The notes under the pieces were generated by a model. That model was not told the DNA's origin, did no database searches, and was given only the letters and a program-made list of their open reading frames with translations. A stretch of DNA of 64,000 nt from Galeopsis tetrahit (taxonomy: Eukaryota > Streptophyta > Magnoliopsida > Lamiales > Lamiaceae): the NCBI GenBank assembly GCA_963675135.1, contig OY776127.1:87901182-87965181 (forward strand), in the 5' to 3' direction. Below, one piece after another: positions 24,331-35,574 of this stretch. The position numbers and the translations under genes are program-made. Position 1 is the first letter of the stretch, and every line of letters starts with the position of its first letter.

Positions 24331-27300
24331 ATGGAAGAAACATTGGAGTCCCAAAACCACTCTCATCCACCACAAAACAAAGGCACTTCATTCATTACAA
24401 CTTGCTTCAATGGCCTCAATTCACTAATAGGTAAGTATTTTGAAGGTTTATTTCGTTATTAATTTCTTTTATTTATTTTTTGAAAATTAATGAAATGAAG
24501 TTTGTTTATTGTTGGGTTAATTATAAATAAATACATCACTTTTACTTTCAATATCAATTTAATAACGAATCTTTACGATTATTATAAAAAATCTCAATCT
24601 TTTATTGTTTTACAATTTGATACACAATTTTTTCTCCGACCAACAATCGATGATGTGGCTTCCGAAACTCGTCACATTAGATTACACATATTTTTTGTCC
24701 ACATTACATTAAATTGTAAATGAGCAGATTGATTTTTTTAGGTTTTTCAGTTTTTAGGTCGATGATTAGAAGCGTGAATTTTTATTTATTTTTGGATGAT
24801 TTGATTTTTTTTTTTAATATTGAAAAGCTTGAGTGAGTTTGAGGAGTGGGGAAGAAGCGTGTGTTTTATTTTAATTTTTATAAAGTGTTATTCAATTTGT
24901 AATGTGAACTGGAAAAAGAATATGTGTAATCTGACGTGATGAGCTCCTCCAAACCACATCATCAATGGAGAAAAAAATTGTGTATCGAATTACAACACAA
25001 TAGAAGGTTGAGATTTTTTATAATAATCGAGAAAATTGTGATTAAATTAATAGTGAGACTGAATGTGATATATTTATTTAGAATTAACCCTTATTCTTGT
25101 ACCGGATATAAACCGATTTAGTCTCATAACTTTCTATCTTTTTTGAAATGATCCAAAAAAAGTTAAATGTATCAATTTAGTCCTATTTTTTTTTTTTTTT
25201 TTTTTTTGCAATTTGTTTTGTTTTAGTCCCAAACAAGTTAAATGTACCAATTTAATCCAATTTTTTCACATTTTGTTTTGGTCCCAAAAAAGTTCAACGG
25301 AATTATAAAAAATTGGGACTAAATTGATCCATTTAACTTTTTTTGGACCAAAATAGAAAAAATTGAAAAAAAAAAAGAGAGAGAATAAATTGGTACATTT
25401 AACTTTTTGGAACAAAAATCAAATAAATTGCAAAAAAAATTAGACTAAATTGATAAATTAAACTTTTATTGGAACCATTTCAGAAAAAAAATTGAAATTT
25501 ATGTGACTAAATTAACCTTTATCCCTTCTGGTAATATATGTAGGGATAGCAATAGTATCGATCCCTTATGCACTATCATAGGGAGGATGGATGTCGACTA
25601 TAAGGTTGAGATTTTTTTTTTTTATAATAATCGTAAAAGTTGTGATTAATTAAATTGATACTGAAACTAAAATATGATGTATTTATTTAGAATTAACCTT
25701 CATTCTTGTAATGAATATATATAGGGATAGGAATAGTATCGATCCCTTATGCACTGTCACAGGGAGGATGGATATCCCTAACAATCTTCGTCGGAATAGC
25801 CACCGTCTGTTTCTACACAAGCATACTTCTCAAAAAGTGCATGGATTCAAACCCGAACATAAAAACCTACCCCGACATTGGCGAAGAAGCTTTTGGCAAA
25901 AAGGGAAGATCCATTATATCAATTTTCATGTACATTGAGCTCTTTTTACTTGCAGTTGAGTTTCTCATATTGGAAGGTGACAATTTGCATAACTTATTTC
26001 CAAACGTGAAGGTTTATAAAGTTGGTGGGAAATCTGTGTTTATTGTTGTGACTGCACTTGTGGTGTTGCCTACAACGTGGCTGAAAGATTTGTCTCTTTT
26101 AGCTTATGTCTCTGCAGGGGGGATTTTGGCTTGTGTTGTTCTTATTTTTAGTGTTGTGTGGATTGGGGCTTTTGAGGATGTGGGGTTTGGTGAGAAGGGA
26201 GTTGTGTTCAAGTGGAGAGGGGTGCCAACGGCTATGAGTTTGTATACTTTTTGTTATTGTGCTCATGCTGTTTTTCCTACTATGTGTGCTTCAATGGAAG
26301 ACAAGAGACAATTCCCTAAGGTATGTATTTTTTTTCTTTATCTAGTTAGATACTTATATACTGACTTCCGGTGAAAGCTATCCATGAGCTTTGGGTATGA
26401 AGGGTAAAAAACAGCGGTTGGATTCATCTGTTCCACTTTTTGTGTTTCACTCGTGTTCCATCCTGCTGGATCTTTAACACGTGTCGCCCCAATATTTTAG
26501 GTCGTTGATTATTTTTTAATATGACACGTGTCAATCATTCATATAGTGGAACATGTGATTTCAATCCAAAAAATAGGGATTAAAGTTTTTGGAGTCCTTT
26601 AAGTTGGACTGATTTTGAATTTGGTCCTGGTGGAATACACATTTTGATATGGGCTAGTCTTGGGTGAGACCGTCTCACAGAAAGAGATCCGTGAGACGGG
26701 CCTCATATATAAAAAGTGATGATGTTTGAGCAAAAAGTGATAGTGTTTAAGTAAAAAGTGACAGTCATTTTTATTAAAAATATTATCACTTTTTACTTAA
26801 ACATTATCACTTTTTTTACAAACCAAAATCTGGAAAAAAAAAATATGGATTATCCTATTCAAAATTTTGAAATATGGGTTAAAAGGATCCGTCTCACAAA
26901 AAAAGATTCATGAGACGGTCTCACACACGTTTTTGCCTTTTGATTTTGGTCTCATAAGTTGGCTCAAATTTTGGATTCAGTCCAATTACCCACCATTGCA
27001 GGTAAATGAATAGGTCAAATCCATTTTTTCTTCATTTTTCGGCACGCGAGCTAAGAATTTGATAGGTTCATTTACTTGTAATGGTAGTAATTGGACTGAA
27101 TTTAAAATTTGGTCAATTTATGGGACAGAAATCAAAATGTGTATTCCATCAGAACCAAATTCAAAATTAGTCCAACTTAAAGGATTGCAAAAACTTTAAT
27201 TCCTAAAAAATATGATTAAATAAGTTAATGTATTAGAGGTCATATGATTGAGAGAGAGAATAATACAACAAAATGTGAGAGGGGGTATTTAAAAAAAAAA

Positions 27301-28006
27301 AAAAGAACAACTTTCATTGGAATAGATGAAAAAAAAGAAAGTTGAGTAACGATATAGGACCTTTTGATATATGACTATATATAAACCATACTTCATAAGT
27401 CCTTTAGTATTTTTTTTCTTTTTTTTTTTTTTTTTTTTTGACAATTATTTTTTTCTAATTTAAAGTATGTTGGTGCAGGTATTATTAGTATGCTTTGGTT
27501 TGAGTACTCTATTGTATGGATCGATGGCAGTCATAGGATACCTAATGTACGGTGAAGATTTAAAGTCTCAAATCACTCTAAATCTTCCTATTAAAGTCGT
27601 GTGTTCTGAAATAGCGATTTATGCAACACTTATAAATCCTCTGACCAAGTACGCTATAATCGTGTCTCCAATCGCGACAACTCTTGAAGAAGTGTTGGTC
27701 TCAAGAGTAAAAAAGAATACGATTTTGATGAGCTTAATGATAAGGACAATGTTAGTACTCAGCACTATGATAATTGCACTTGTCGTTCCGTTTTTCGGGT
27801 ATGTAATGGCGTTCATCGGGTCGTTTCTTAGTTCTAGTGTTTCGATGTTGTTTCCGTGCTTGTGTTACCTCAAGATCCACAAAACATCGTATAAGTTTGG
27901 GATGAGATTGATCTTTATTCTCCTCATTCTTGTTTTTGGATCTTTTATTGCAGTTGTCGGGACTTTTATTTCCGTGAGAGACATTGTCAAACACGTTCAT
28001 ACATAA
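24331..28006 (+). CDS. AVT1-like vacuolar amino acid transporter (AAAP family)
   Basis: Three exons: 24331-24430, 25725-26320 and 27479-28006, all GT-AG; product 407 aa. The acceptor at 25724 is chosen over the AG at 25730 because it yields SLIGIGIVSIPYALS, matching the family's NALxGxGILSIPYALS. The family moves neutral amino acids across the tonoplast by proton exchange. After a short hydrophilic N-terminus the protein shows the signature first helix, the loop KTYPDIGEEAFGKKGR, the motif LEGDNLHNLFP, then FCYCAHAVFPT and SMEDKRQFPK at the exon 2 end. Exon 3 supplies the later helices (MAVIGYLMYGEDLKSQITLN, NPLTKYAI). At about 407 aa it is shorter than AVT1 members with a long N-terminal tail. 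AVT1I/H-like is my guess. Introns 1 and 2 are swollen by repeats. Confidence 0.87.
24513..25095. repeat. Foldback element in AVT1-like intron 1
   Basis: A left arm at about 24513-24722 and a right arm at about 24894-25095 are imperfect reverse complements along nearly their whole length. For example, gattattataaaaaatctca at about 24578 recurs inverted at about 25010. A second foldback with 'gttaaatgtaycaatttagtcc' arms follows at about 25140-25530. Both look like non-autonomous DNA transposons. Confidence 0.65.
25543..25720 (+). pseudogene. Decayed duplicate of the exon 2 start, with acceptor
   Basis: Bases 25543-25600 repeat the end of intron 1 and the first about 45 bases of exon 2 (tatgtagggatagcaatagta, then tcgatcccttatgcac), but a G-to-C change and an in-frame TAG break it. 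The following block (25603-25720, starting ggttgagattttt) repeats the block at about 25005-25110. It is therefore a local tandem duplication that left a decoy acceptor about 180 bases before the real one. Confidence 0.75.
26578..27200. mobile_element. Outer MITE in AVT1-like intron 2
   Basis: The left arm (ggattaaagtttttggagtc, then aagttggactgattttgaat) and right arm (ending gcaaaaactttaattcc) are reverse complements, with TA at both outer edges. An inner element (26649-26936) has split it. Confidence 0.6.
26649..26936. mobile_element. Inner MITE with GTGAGACCGTCTC ends, nested
   Basis: The two ends share GTGAGACCGTCTCA in inverted orientation, with a second inner inverted pair 'gatccgtgagacgg' / 'ggatccgtctcac'. 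The 7-bp repeat TTTTGAT flanks the block (about 26642-26648 and 26937-26943) inside the outer MITE, giving the order of insertion. The centre is a small foldback of 'aaaaagtgataatgttt'. Confidence 0.65.
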
Positions 28007-28009
28007 TAA

Positions 28010-29750
28010 TCAATATTTTCGGTGAAGTGTAACTTTTAAGGGTCTTTCTATGGTCAAAAAAAGTTTCGATCTTCCTGATAACATAAGATTTATTAAATAC
28101 CATAAAATATAATTATTTGTATATGATTGGACTTCGCAATAGTGCATTTGCTCTATGTAATATACAGTTTCACTGCTTCGTCTAACTAATAAATTAAATT
28201 AATAAATATAAATAACAACAATATCCCTTTAAATTTAATTAAATATAAACATTTAATTATAAAGCAACATATACAATTAGGGTTGTTAAACACGCCGGAC
28301 AAGATTACCTTTTTTGGGCCAGGACGAGTCAGTATGGTTCGTCAAGTTACCTTTTTATTGGATCGGACGGATTACCTTTTGGGTCGGGCTGAGTTGGCCC
28401 AACACAGGTTCATCGGACTTTAGACGGGTTGTCAGGCCATTGAGCCAAAATGACCCGATTTTTATAATAAATAATAATATTTATAACTAAAAAAATGTAA
28501 ATTGAATCTCGAATACGTAAAATAAAAAAGTAAATATTTAAAAGACTTAAATTGGATTAAGTCTAAATTATTCATTTATTGAAACTTTTATGCTGCCGAC
28601 CTTGGGTGGGGCCCGCCTGTGTTGCCAAACAAAAACATTGTAAAAATTATTTCAAACATTTCGATGGTTATCCTATCTTTAATTCTTCAATCCTTCAACT
28701 CTTTTTTAATTATCTTATATTCTCGTAGTCTAAATTTATTATATACGTTTATTAAAATATAAAATTTAATTAATATTTATTATTTTATATATAAAGTAGA
28801 TAAACTGGAAGTGTAATAAAGAATTGTGAGATTTACTTATAAATAAATTAAATATTAATTTAAGTAAATATTTAACTAATAAAATTGTGCAAAGTATTAC
28901 TTTTAATTTACTTTACAATTAGAAGGTGATACCATAGATGTATCATCAATGAGTGGCCAATCAAGAATACAAATTTGATTTTTCCAATATGTATGTATGC
29001 ATGTATTTGATCTTGAATTGATTCTGATAGCTGGATGTTATTTTTTTAAAATTGCATAATAAACCTGAAATGTTATTTTTTTTTAAAATTGTAAAATGAA
29101 AAGCAAAGCTTTTTAAGTAATTACGTTGACCAAGCTTAATTTTCTAAATTCGAAATTTTTAGTAAGACAATTGGAATCAATTATCTGCCACCCACACTGA
29201 TTTGTAGTAGTTAATATGATTTGAATTATTACCATTTTTTTAATTGCTTTCACACATTTTTTGACAGAATTTCACACTACCAATTATTGATACAAAGCCA
29301 TTAAATAAAAATTAAAACACGTAACCCACCTCCCAGATTCTGGGCTCCCAAAGAATATGCCAAATATTCCATACTTCCAATTTTATAATTCTGGTTTAAA
29401 TTGGACACGAGTTTTAAAAAATATTAATTATTTATGTAAAAAGTGAAAAATATGATGAAGATAATTAAATTGAAATAAAGTAGTGCGTGGAAGTAATATT
29501 TTATTTTTAAAAAATGAAAATTATAAATTCAACGGACGAAATAAAAGAAAGTGAGAATTATAAAATTGGATATATGTATTAAACTTTTTTTTCTTTCTTA
29601 CATTGTCTCAATCAACAAAATGAACATATTTATAGTAAGACAATTATTGAGTCTTGATTTCACATTGAAAGTAACGTACGTATTTGCAAATTTTGTTAGT
29701 GATTGTGTTCATACACCCAACCATTTACTTTATTCACATTTCTTCTCCCC
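28010..29750. other. Intergenic between transporter and first RNase gene
   Basis: AT-rich. At about 28285-28470 lies a GC-richer patch with repeated 'gattaccttttgggycggg' phrases, resembling a decayed DNA-transposon end. No gene is seen. The 3' UTR of the transporter gene probably lies in the first 200 bases. Confidence 0.4.
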
Positions 29751-29754
29751 TGCC

Positions 29755-29762
29755 TATAAATA
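29755..29762 (+). promoter_or_regulatory. TATA box of the first RNase gene
   Basis: TATAAATA lies 63 bases before the ATG at 29818, a normal distance for a plant TATA box with a short leader. The stretch just upstream (cacatttcttctcccctgcc) is also found before the second RNase gene (about 33088-33110), so the two promoters are paralogous. There the box is the weaker 'ctattaata'. Confidence 0.6.
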
Positions 29763-29817
29763 AACAACAAAAATCATATGAAAAATTCATAATCTCCAAG
29801 AATTCAATCTCCAAAAA

Positions 29818-30736
29818 ATGGGCAAGAATTTCTGTTATTCCACACTCATCAAACTTGTGCTCTTACAATGTCTTTCGGTTCTCTCTGCTGCTCAAAACTT
29901 CGATTTTTTCTACTTCGTTCAACAGGTAATTCTGTACTGAGGGCTCGTTTGCTTAGTGGATTTATGTTAATTAATAATTAACCAAGTATTGATCGTTTTA
30001 TACAGTGGCCCGGGTCGTACTGTGACACGAAAAAGAGTTGTTGCTATCCGACGACGGGGAAGCCCCCGTCCGATTTTGGCATTCATGGACTTTGGCCTAA
30101 TTACAAGGATGGCTCTTACCCTTCTAATTGTGATCCAAACAATCCCTACGATGAATCCAAGGTAGACTAATTTGTACGTACTTTAAGATGGTCTGATCTG
30201 AATATCTCAACTGATCCATATTGAATCGTTGCAGATATCTGACTTGATTAGTAGAATGCAAGAGAATTGGGCAACACTTGCTTGTCCTAGTGGCAGTGGT
30301 ACAACATTTTGGACACATGAATGGGAGAAACATGGAACTTGTTCTGAGAATGTTCTAGACCAACATTCCTACTTCCAAAATGCTCTTAATTTCAAGTCCA
30401 AACTTGACCTTCTCCAAGTTCTTCAAAGTGGAGGTAAAATTACATTTTAAGTTTTTCCGAATAGTTTTTATATTGATCTGAACACGAAAACTAATTTCAT
30501 ATCGACCAGGGATCAATCCGGATGGGGGGTCTTACAGCTTGAGCAGCATAAAAAGTACAATAAGCAATGCACTTGGTTTCACTCCATGGGTGGAATGCAA
30601 TCAAGATGAAAATGGGAATAGTCAATTGTACCAAATTTACATGTGTGTGGACTCGTCTGGCTCTAATGTTATCGAATGCCCCGTGTTTCCCCGTGGCGGT
30701 AAATGTGGGTCCTCCATTGAGTTTCCATCGTTTTAG
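29818..30736 (+). CDS. S-like ribonuclease, RNase T2 family (gene 1 of 3)
   Basis: Four exons: 29818-29925, 30006-30161, 30235-30433, 30510-30736, all GT-AG; product 229 aa, the usual size. T2 enzymes cut single-stranded RNA through a 2',3'-cyclic phosphate. A signal peptide of about 25 residues (MGKNFC... LSVLSAA) precedes the mature QNFDFFYFVQQWPGSYC. Both catalytic boxes are present with their histidines: FGIHGLWPNY at about residue 62 and FWTHEWEKHGTC at about residue 111. Cysteines expected for the fold are conserved (CDTKKSCC, NCDP, VECN, MCVD, ECPVFPRGGKC). No ER-retention tail is present (ends EFPSF), so it should be secreted or vacuolar. It lacks S-locus features and resembles RNase LE/RNS1-type enzymes, which are typically induced by phosphate starvation, wounding or senescence. 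Confidence 0.93.
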
Positions 30737-31325
30737 ACGATTATGATTTGACAACCCTATTGTGCACTACACAACGAGACTTTAAAGTGTCACGACAAGG
30801 AAGAGTGGACGATACTTGGAGAAGATTTTTTTTTTTTTCTTGCTAATACCGTTAATGTGTCTATACTAGTATTTGATCATTTAATTGTAATGTTCTACCA
30901 TAGAGTATCTTTTTCATGGATGCATTTGTGTTTTGTTGTGTTATGGACGAAACAATAATACTTTATGGATTTATTAACTTTTTAATTCGTTTTATGGACA
31001 AGAAAGAAATCTAACTAAACTGGACTAAAGACAATTCCACACATTTTTTTTTTTTTGAAGCAAAGACAATTCCACACATAAATCTATTGCAATTGTATTT
31101 TAAATGGTTGTAAAATTGAAATTTTAATTTCACTTTAAAATCAAATGAAAATAGTCTCTCAATTGCACAATTGCATGGTATGATTCAGTGCACACAACTC
31201 TAAAAGGTAATAAGAGGTGATAAACTTTCTTTTAACATTTCATCCTTTCAATGTTAAATTATATTTCATTCCTACACTAAAAATATGCTTATTTGGCTGT
31301 ACATAAATTTTAAGAATAATTAATA
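30737..31325. other. 3' flank of RNase gene 1
   Basis: No gene. Probable 3' UTR to about 30960; the phrase caaagacaattccacacat occurs in two nearby copies (about 31025 and 31062), a short direct duplication around a T-run. Confidence 0.4.
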
Positions 31326-32035
31326 TCCCCATATATACTAATAGGGAGTTTTAATTGCTTATGTGTCAACTTCTCATTCATTTTACTTATGTGTCATCTC
31401 CTCATTCATCCTATGTGTCAATATTACCATAAGTTGCATATTTACTTAAAATTTATTTTTTGGAAAGTTGGACTATCACAATAATAATGCAAATAATTAA
31501 TTATATTATTATACTAATTAAAATATACTCCATATCCATCTTAATAAAATAAAATTAGGAGTTTCTAATTTTTATTATTATATGTTAATTCAATACATTA
31601 TTGAAATTAATACTTATATTATAAGTACTGGAATTACGAAAAATAAAGTTTATATAAATTACTCCTAATATTTATAATTTCTTTAAAATAAGAATTATAC
31701 TCTTTATACCCCTATTCTACAAAACGTAGTCCCATTGAAATGAACACATATTTAAAAAAAAAAGTAAGAGTATTGACTGTATTGTAGGATATTGTGGAGT
31801 TCATTGTGAATAAAATGATTGTTTGTAAATAAGGTTGAATTGCAATTTGAGTAATTAAGTGATGGTGGAATGGTGAGGATAAATTAACTTTTACCATAAA
31901 ATGTATGAGACTAGATTTTGTGAACGGACAAATAAGACATATGAGACTAAATTTTGTGAATTGAAGGAGTATAAAGTATATACTATGAATATTGATTTTA
32001 TGAATATTCCGCGTAACATGCGGGAGAATATCTAG
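31326..32035 (+). mobile_element. Candidate non-autonomous Helitron
   Basis: The 5' end reads A|TCCCCATATATACTAATAG. The 3' end carries a small GC-rich hairpin (CCGC gtaacat GCGG), then nine bases ending in CTAG followed by T. TC at the start, hairpin plus CTRR at the end, insertion between A and T, and no target duplication are the Helitron hallmarks. No Rep/helicase coding sequence is present in the 710 bases. Confidence 0.5.
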
Positions 32036-33150
32036 TTTTAATATATAAAGTAGATATAAAATAAATAGTGAATTATATATATAGGACATTAATTTTGTTA
32101 GTAAAGTATAAAAAATACTTAAATGTTAACTATTTAAATATAATGAAAATATTTGTGTGAAAGAGAAAAATAAGAATAGACACACTTTTTATAGGGAGGG
32201 AGTACTACAATTACATCCTTATTAATGATTTTTATAATTATTGTAAAAAACTTGAGACTTTCTCCCAAATGATAGAGTTGGGAATTTAGCTTAAAGGGGG
32301 AGGTGCTAAAAAAATATTAATATAAATTAATTAATTTTAGAGTATGGTTGAGAATCAACTTTAGAGTATGGTTGAGAATCAAGTTCATAAGTAAGTAGGT
32401 GTTATAGAAAATGAATATAAATTAATTAATTCAACATATTTTTTAAATTGAACTTTTAAATAAAATAAAGTTCTTTCACAATTCATTTATTAACTCTTTC
32501 AATATAATTGTGATTTATATATATAACTTCTTTTCTTTCATAGAGTTTGTAGCATTTGATCTTAAATTTTATTTTAAAAAGTTTGTCATTTTTTTTATTT
32601 TTATCAACAAATCTTTCTAAACTATCCCAATTAATCTCTACAATTTTTTTATTTTTTTTAGAAATATATTAATGACTTTTTTATAAAGGTTAAAAGAAAA
32701 GTGAAAAAGGAAGGTGAAAAAAGAAAATGAAAAGTGAAAAAAATTAACAAAGATAAACGTGTCAAAAAAATATGTTTCGTACTTTTATTGAAAATAAAAA
32801 AAATGCAACAAACTTTATAAGAGGGGTAAGTAGGATTTAATAGTTATCATTTTCTTTATTGCTTCGATGCCGTTCACATTAATTTTAAATTCCAACTTTT
32901 AGAGAAGATAATTTTTTTCCAGATGTATGGATAAGACTAATAATTTCTTTTTATGGATAAAATTCTTTTAGTATGGATGTGATTCGTATTTAATGGGATT
33001 TAAATTAGTATCTTTATTTTTTGACATTAAATCAAAATACAATAATTTTCTTTATTGCATTCATACTGCCAATTACATTAACTTTGTCCACATACATTTC
33101 TTCTCCCTGCCTATTAATATGGCAAAAATCATATGACAAATTAAATCTGC
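32036..33150. other. AT-rich intergenic, nothing recognised
   Basis: Simple A/T-rich sequence with 'gaaaagtgaaaaaggaaggtg' purine runs near 32700. No gene. The last about 100 bases are the proximal promoter of RNase gene 2. Confidence 0.4.
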
Positions 33151-33157
33151 AAAAAAA

Positions 33158-34197
33158 ATGGGCAAAATTTTCTGTTATTCCACCCTCATCAAGCTCTTGC
33201 TCTTACAATGCCTTTCCATTATCTCTACTGCTCAAAATTTCGATTTCTTCTATTTCGTTCAACAGGTAATTTTTAGATTAAATCTAAATTAACTACATCT
33301 CATTTTTATAGTTTGTCAGTTTAATCAGTCTTTGATAGTTAAACAACTGAATTAACTAAGTATTGCATTTTTTTTAATAGTGGCCCGGGTCGTACTGTGA
33401 TACTAAAAAGAGTTGTTGCTATCCGACGACGGGGAAGCCCCCGTCGGATTTTGGCATTCATGGACTTTGGCCTAATTACAACGATGGCTCTTACCCTTCT
33501 AATTGTGATCCAAACAGTCCCTATGATGAATCCAAGGTAAACTAGTATATACTTTCAAGATTTTGGTTTCTTATCATATGTATAAAAAAAAGGGTTAGTC
33601 TAGACCACACACGTCTCTTGTAAGTGGATGGTGGAATTGATCCCCGACCTAATTTCATTTGCGTATTTTATTGTAGATATCGGACTTGATTAGCAAAATG
33701 CAAGAGAATTGGGCAACACTTGCTTGTCCTAGTGGTAGTGGCACAACATTTTGGACACATGAATGGGAAAAACATGGAACATGTTCACAAAATGTCCTAG
33801 ACCAACATTCCTACTTTGAAAATGCTCTTAATTTCAAGTCCAAGCTTGATCTTCTCCAAGCTCTCCAAAGTGGAGGTAAGTGAACTAAAATTACACTCCC
33901 TTTGTTCTTGAACAATTTTTATACTGATCTAAACACGAAAACTAATTTCATATCGTGTATTTAAAATTAGGTATCAATCCGGATGGAGGGTTTTATACCT
34001 TGAGCAGCATAAAAAGTACAATAAACAATGCAACTGGTTTCACTCCATGGGTGGAATGCAATCGAGATGTAGATGGGAATAGCCAATTGTACCAAATTTA
34101 TATGTGTGTGGACTCTTCCGGCTCTAATATTATCGAATGCCCCGCATTCCCCCGTGGCGGCAAATGTGGGCCCTCCATTGAGTTTCCAACATTTTAG
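33158..34197 (+). CDS. S-like ribonuclease, RNase T2 family (gene 2 of 3)
   Basis: Four exons, 33158-33265, 33381-33536, 33677-33875 and 33971-34197, have exactly the lengths of gene 1 (108, 156, 199, 227) and also give 229 aa. The protein is nearly the same as gene 1: signal peptide MGKIFCYSTLIKLLLLQCLS, catalytic boxes FGIHGLWPNY and FWTHEWEKHGTC, C-terminus EFPTF. Most exon differences are single substitutions (for example NYNDG for NYKDG, GTCSQN for GTCSEN), while introns differ in length and sequence. This is a recent tandem duplicate under coding constraint. Secretion is expected; no retention signal. The catalytic histidines and cysteines are all intact, so it should be active. Confidence 0.93.
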
Positions 34198-34199
34198 AT

Positions 34200-34891
34200 C
34201 GTTGATGCGTTAGTGTTTTATTGTGTTTGGGACGATTTTTTTATAAATAATGATGAATGTTTACGTCTTATTGAGACGAGTCAAGACAACTCTGTGTTCA
34301 AAAACTCAAAGATAGGATTCATCTATTTCTCGATTTACGGGTGAAATTGAATGTACAAAAATGTGACTCGACTACTAATATATAAGTAGGGCTTGCCTTG
34401 CACGGAATTACAAAAAAAAAGGGTCCATATAATATGGCGTGGCTAATTTGCATTGCTTCTCAATTTCAACTATTTCCATACACCCAATAATGCACATAAA
34501 AACGTGAATTCCCTCCACCAATAAACGTCTTTTTCTTACAACAACTTTATCCCCTATCTTTGCTTGGATTAACGCTTACGACTATATGACTTGTAACGTG
34601 CATAGACATGGTATTGCTTAATTAATTAGTTTTAATATTATATTTAGTATTAAGCCATATCCCTTCACGTCACTGAATTGCAATTAGTCACTGAGAGTAT
34701 ATTTGAATTTTTTTTAATTATTATTGCATTCATCATTATTAAATTAAAAAGTATAAACGAAGAATATGCTAAAAATTGTGGATTTTTATTTGTTAGTCAA
34801 GCATAGTAATATTAATATTAATGGAAGATAAATTAGTAGAAATTGAAAATATTAGGATTTAGGGAAAGGAAAATTCAATAGAAATTGAAAA
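34200..34891. other. Intergenic between RNase genes 2 and 3
   Basis: AT-rich, with no gene. The phrase tttagtattaagycataycc occurs at about 34640 and about 35347, a diverged local duplication on either side of the MITE. Confidence 0.4.
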
Positions 34892-35139
34892 GGGTTGGTC
34901 TACTATGGACTCGAGTGCATGTTGTGCACCCTAGTTCATGTTGTACTTTTCAGTTTTCTGACTAACACTTTTTTGGTAAATGGTGTTGCACTTTTCAATT
35001 ATTAAACTGTATAATAATATTTTTTGTAATAATTGAAAAGTGCAACACCATTTACCAAAAAGTGTAAGTCATTAAAACTGAAAAGTGCAACATAGATTAG
35101 GGTGCACAACATGCACTCGAGTGCATACTAGACTTTACC
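34892..35139. mobile_element. Mutator-like MITE, copy 3
   Basis: A 248-bp element with ends GGGTTGGTCTACTATG and GGTAAAGTCTAGTATG (read inward), flanked by the 9-bp duplication AATTGAAAA at 34883-34891 and 35140-35148. It sits in the promoter-side spacer of the third RNase gene, about 435 bases before its ATG. Confidence 0.85.
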
Positions 35140-35496
35140 AATTGAAAATAGAAAAGCCAATTAAAAGAGGGGAAATGAAATGTCAATTTTTTTTTTTTTT
35201 AACTTGATTTTGATAGATTTGATGTTCAAAATCTTTCTCCGTCAATCAATAATGATCAATTTTAATAGAATATAATAATCGAGTGAACAATGAACAAATT
35301 TAAAAAGAAAGTAAACTTGGTGATCAAAAGTGATATTTTCTCTAATATTTAGTATTAAGTCATACCCCTTCACGTTACTGAAATGAACGAAGAATATGCT
35401 AAAAAATAAAAAGGACATTACAAAAATATAACAAGAAAAAAACTAATAAATGAAATAGACGTTTCACATACGCAAGAAAATTGCGTCTTAAAATCC

Positions 35497-35504
35497 TATA
35501 AATA
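35497..35504 (+). promoter_or_regulatory. TATA box of the third RNase gene
   Basis: TATAAATA 78 bases before the ATG at 35575. The upstream sequence is unlike the other two RNase promoters, so regulation may have diverged. Confidence 0.6.
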
Positions 35505-35574
35505 CAATCATATTACAGCAGGACTAAAAACCCATATTAATCAGTTAGTCCAAATATTGAGTTTAATCATCACA

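Noticed and set aside
25731..26320. Exon 2 of the transporter starting at 25731
   Set aside because: This AG is usable, but the AG six bases earlier restores the family's GIGIVSIPYALS pattern without a two-residue gap.
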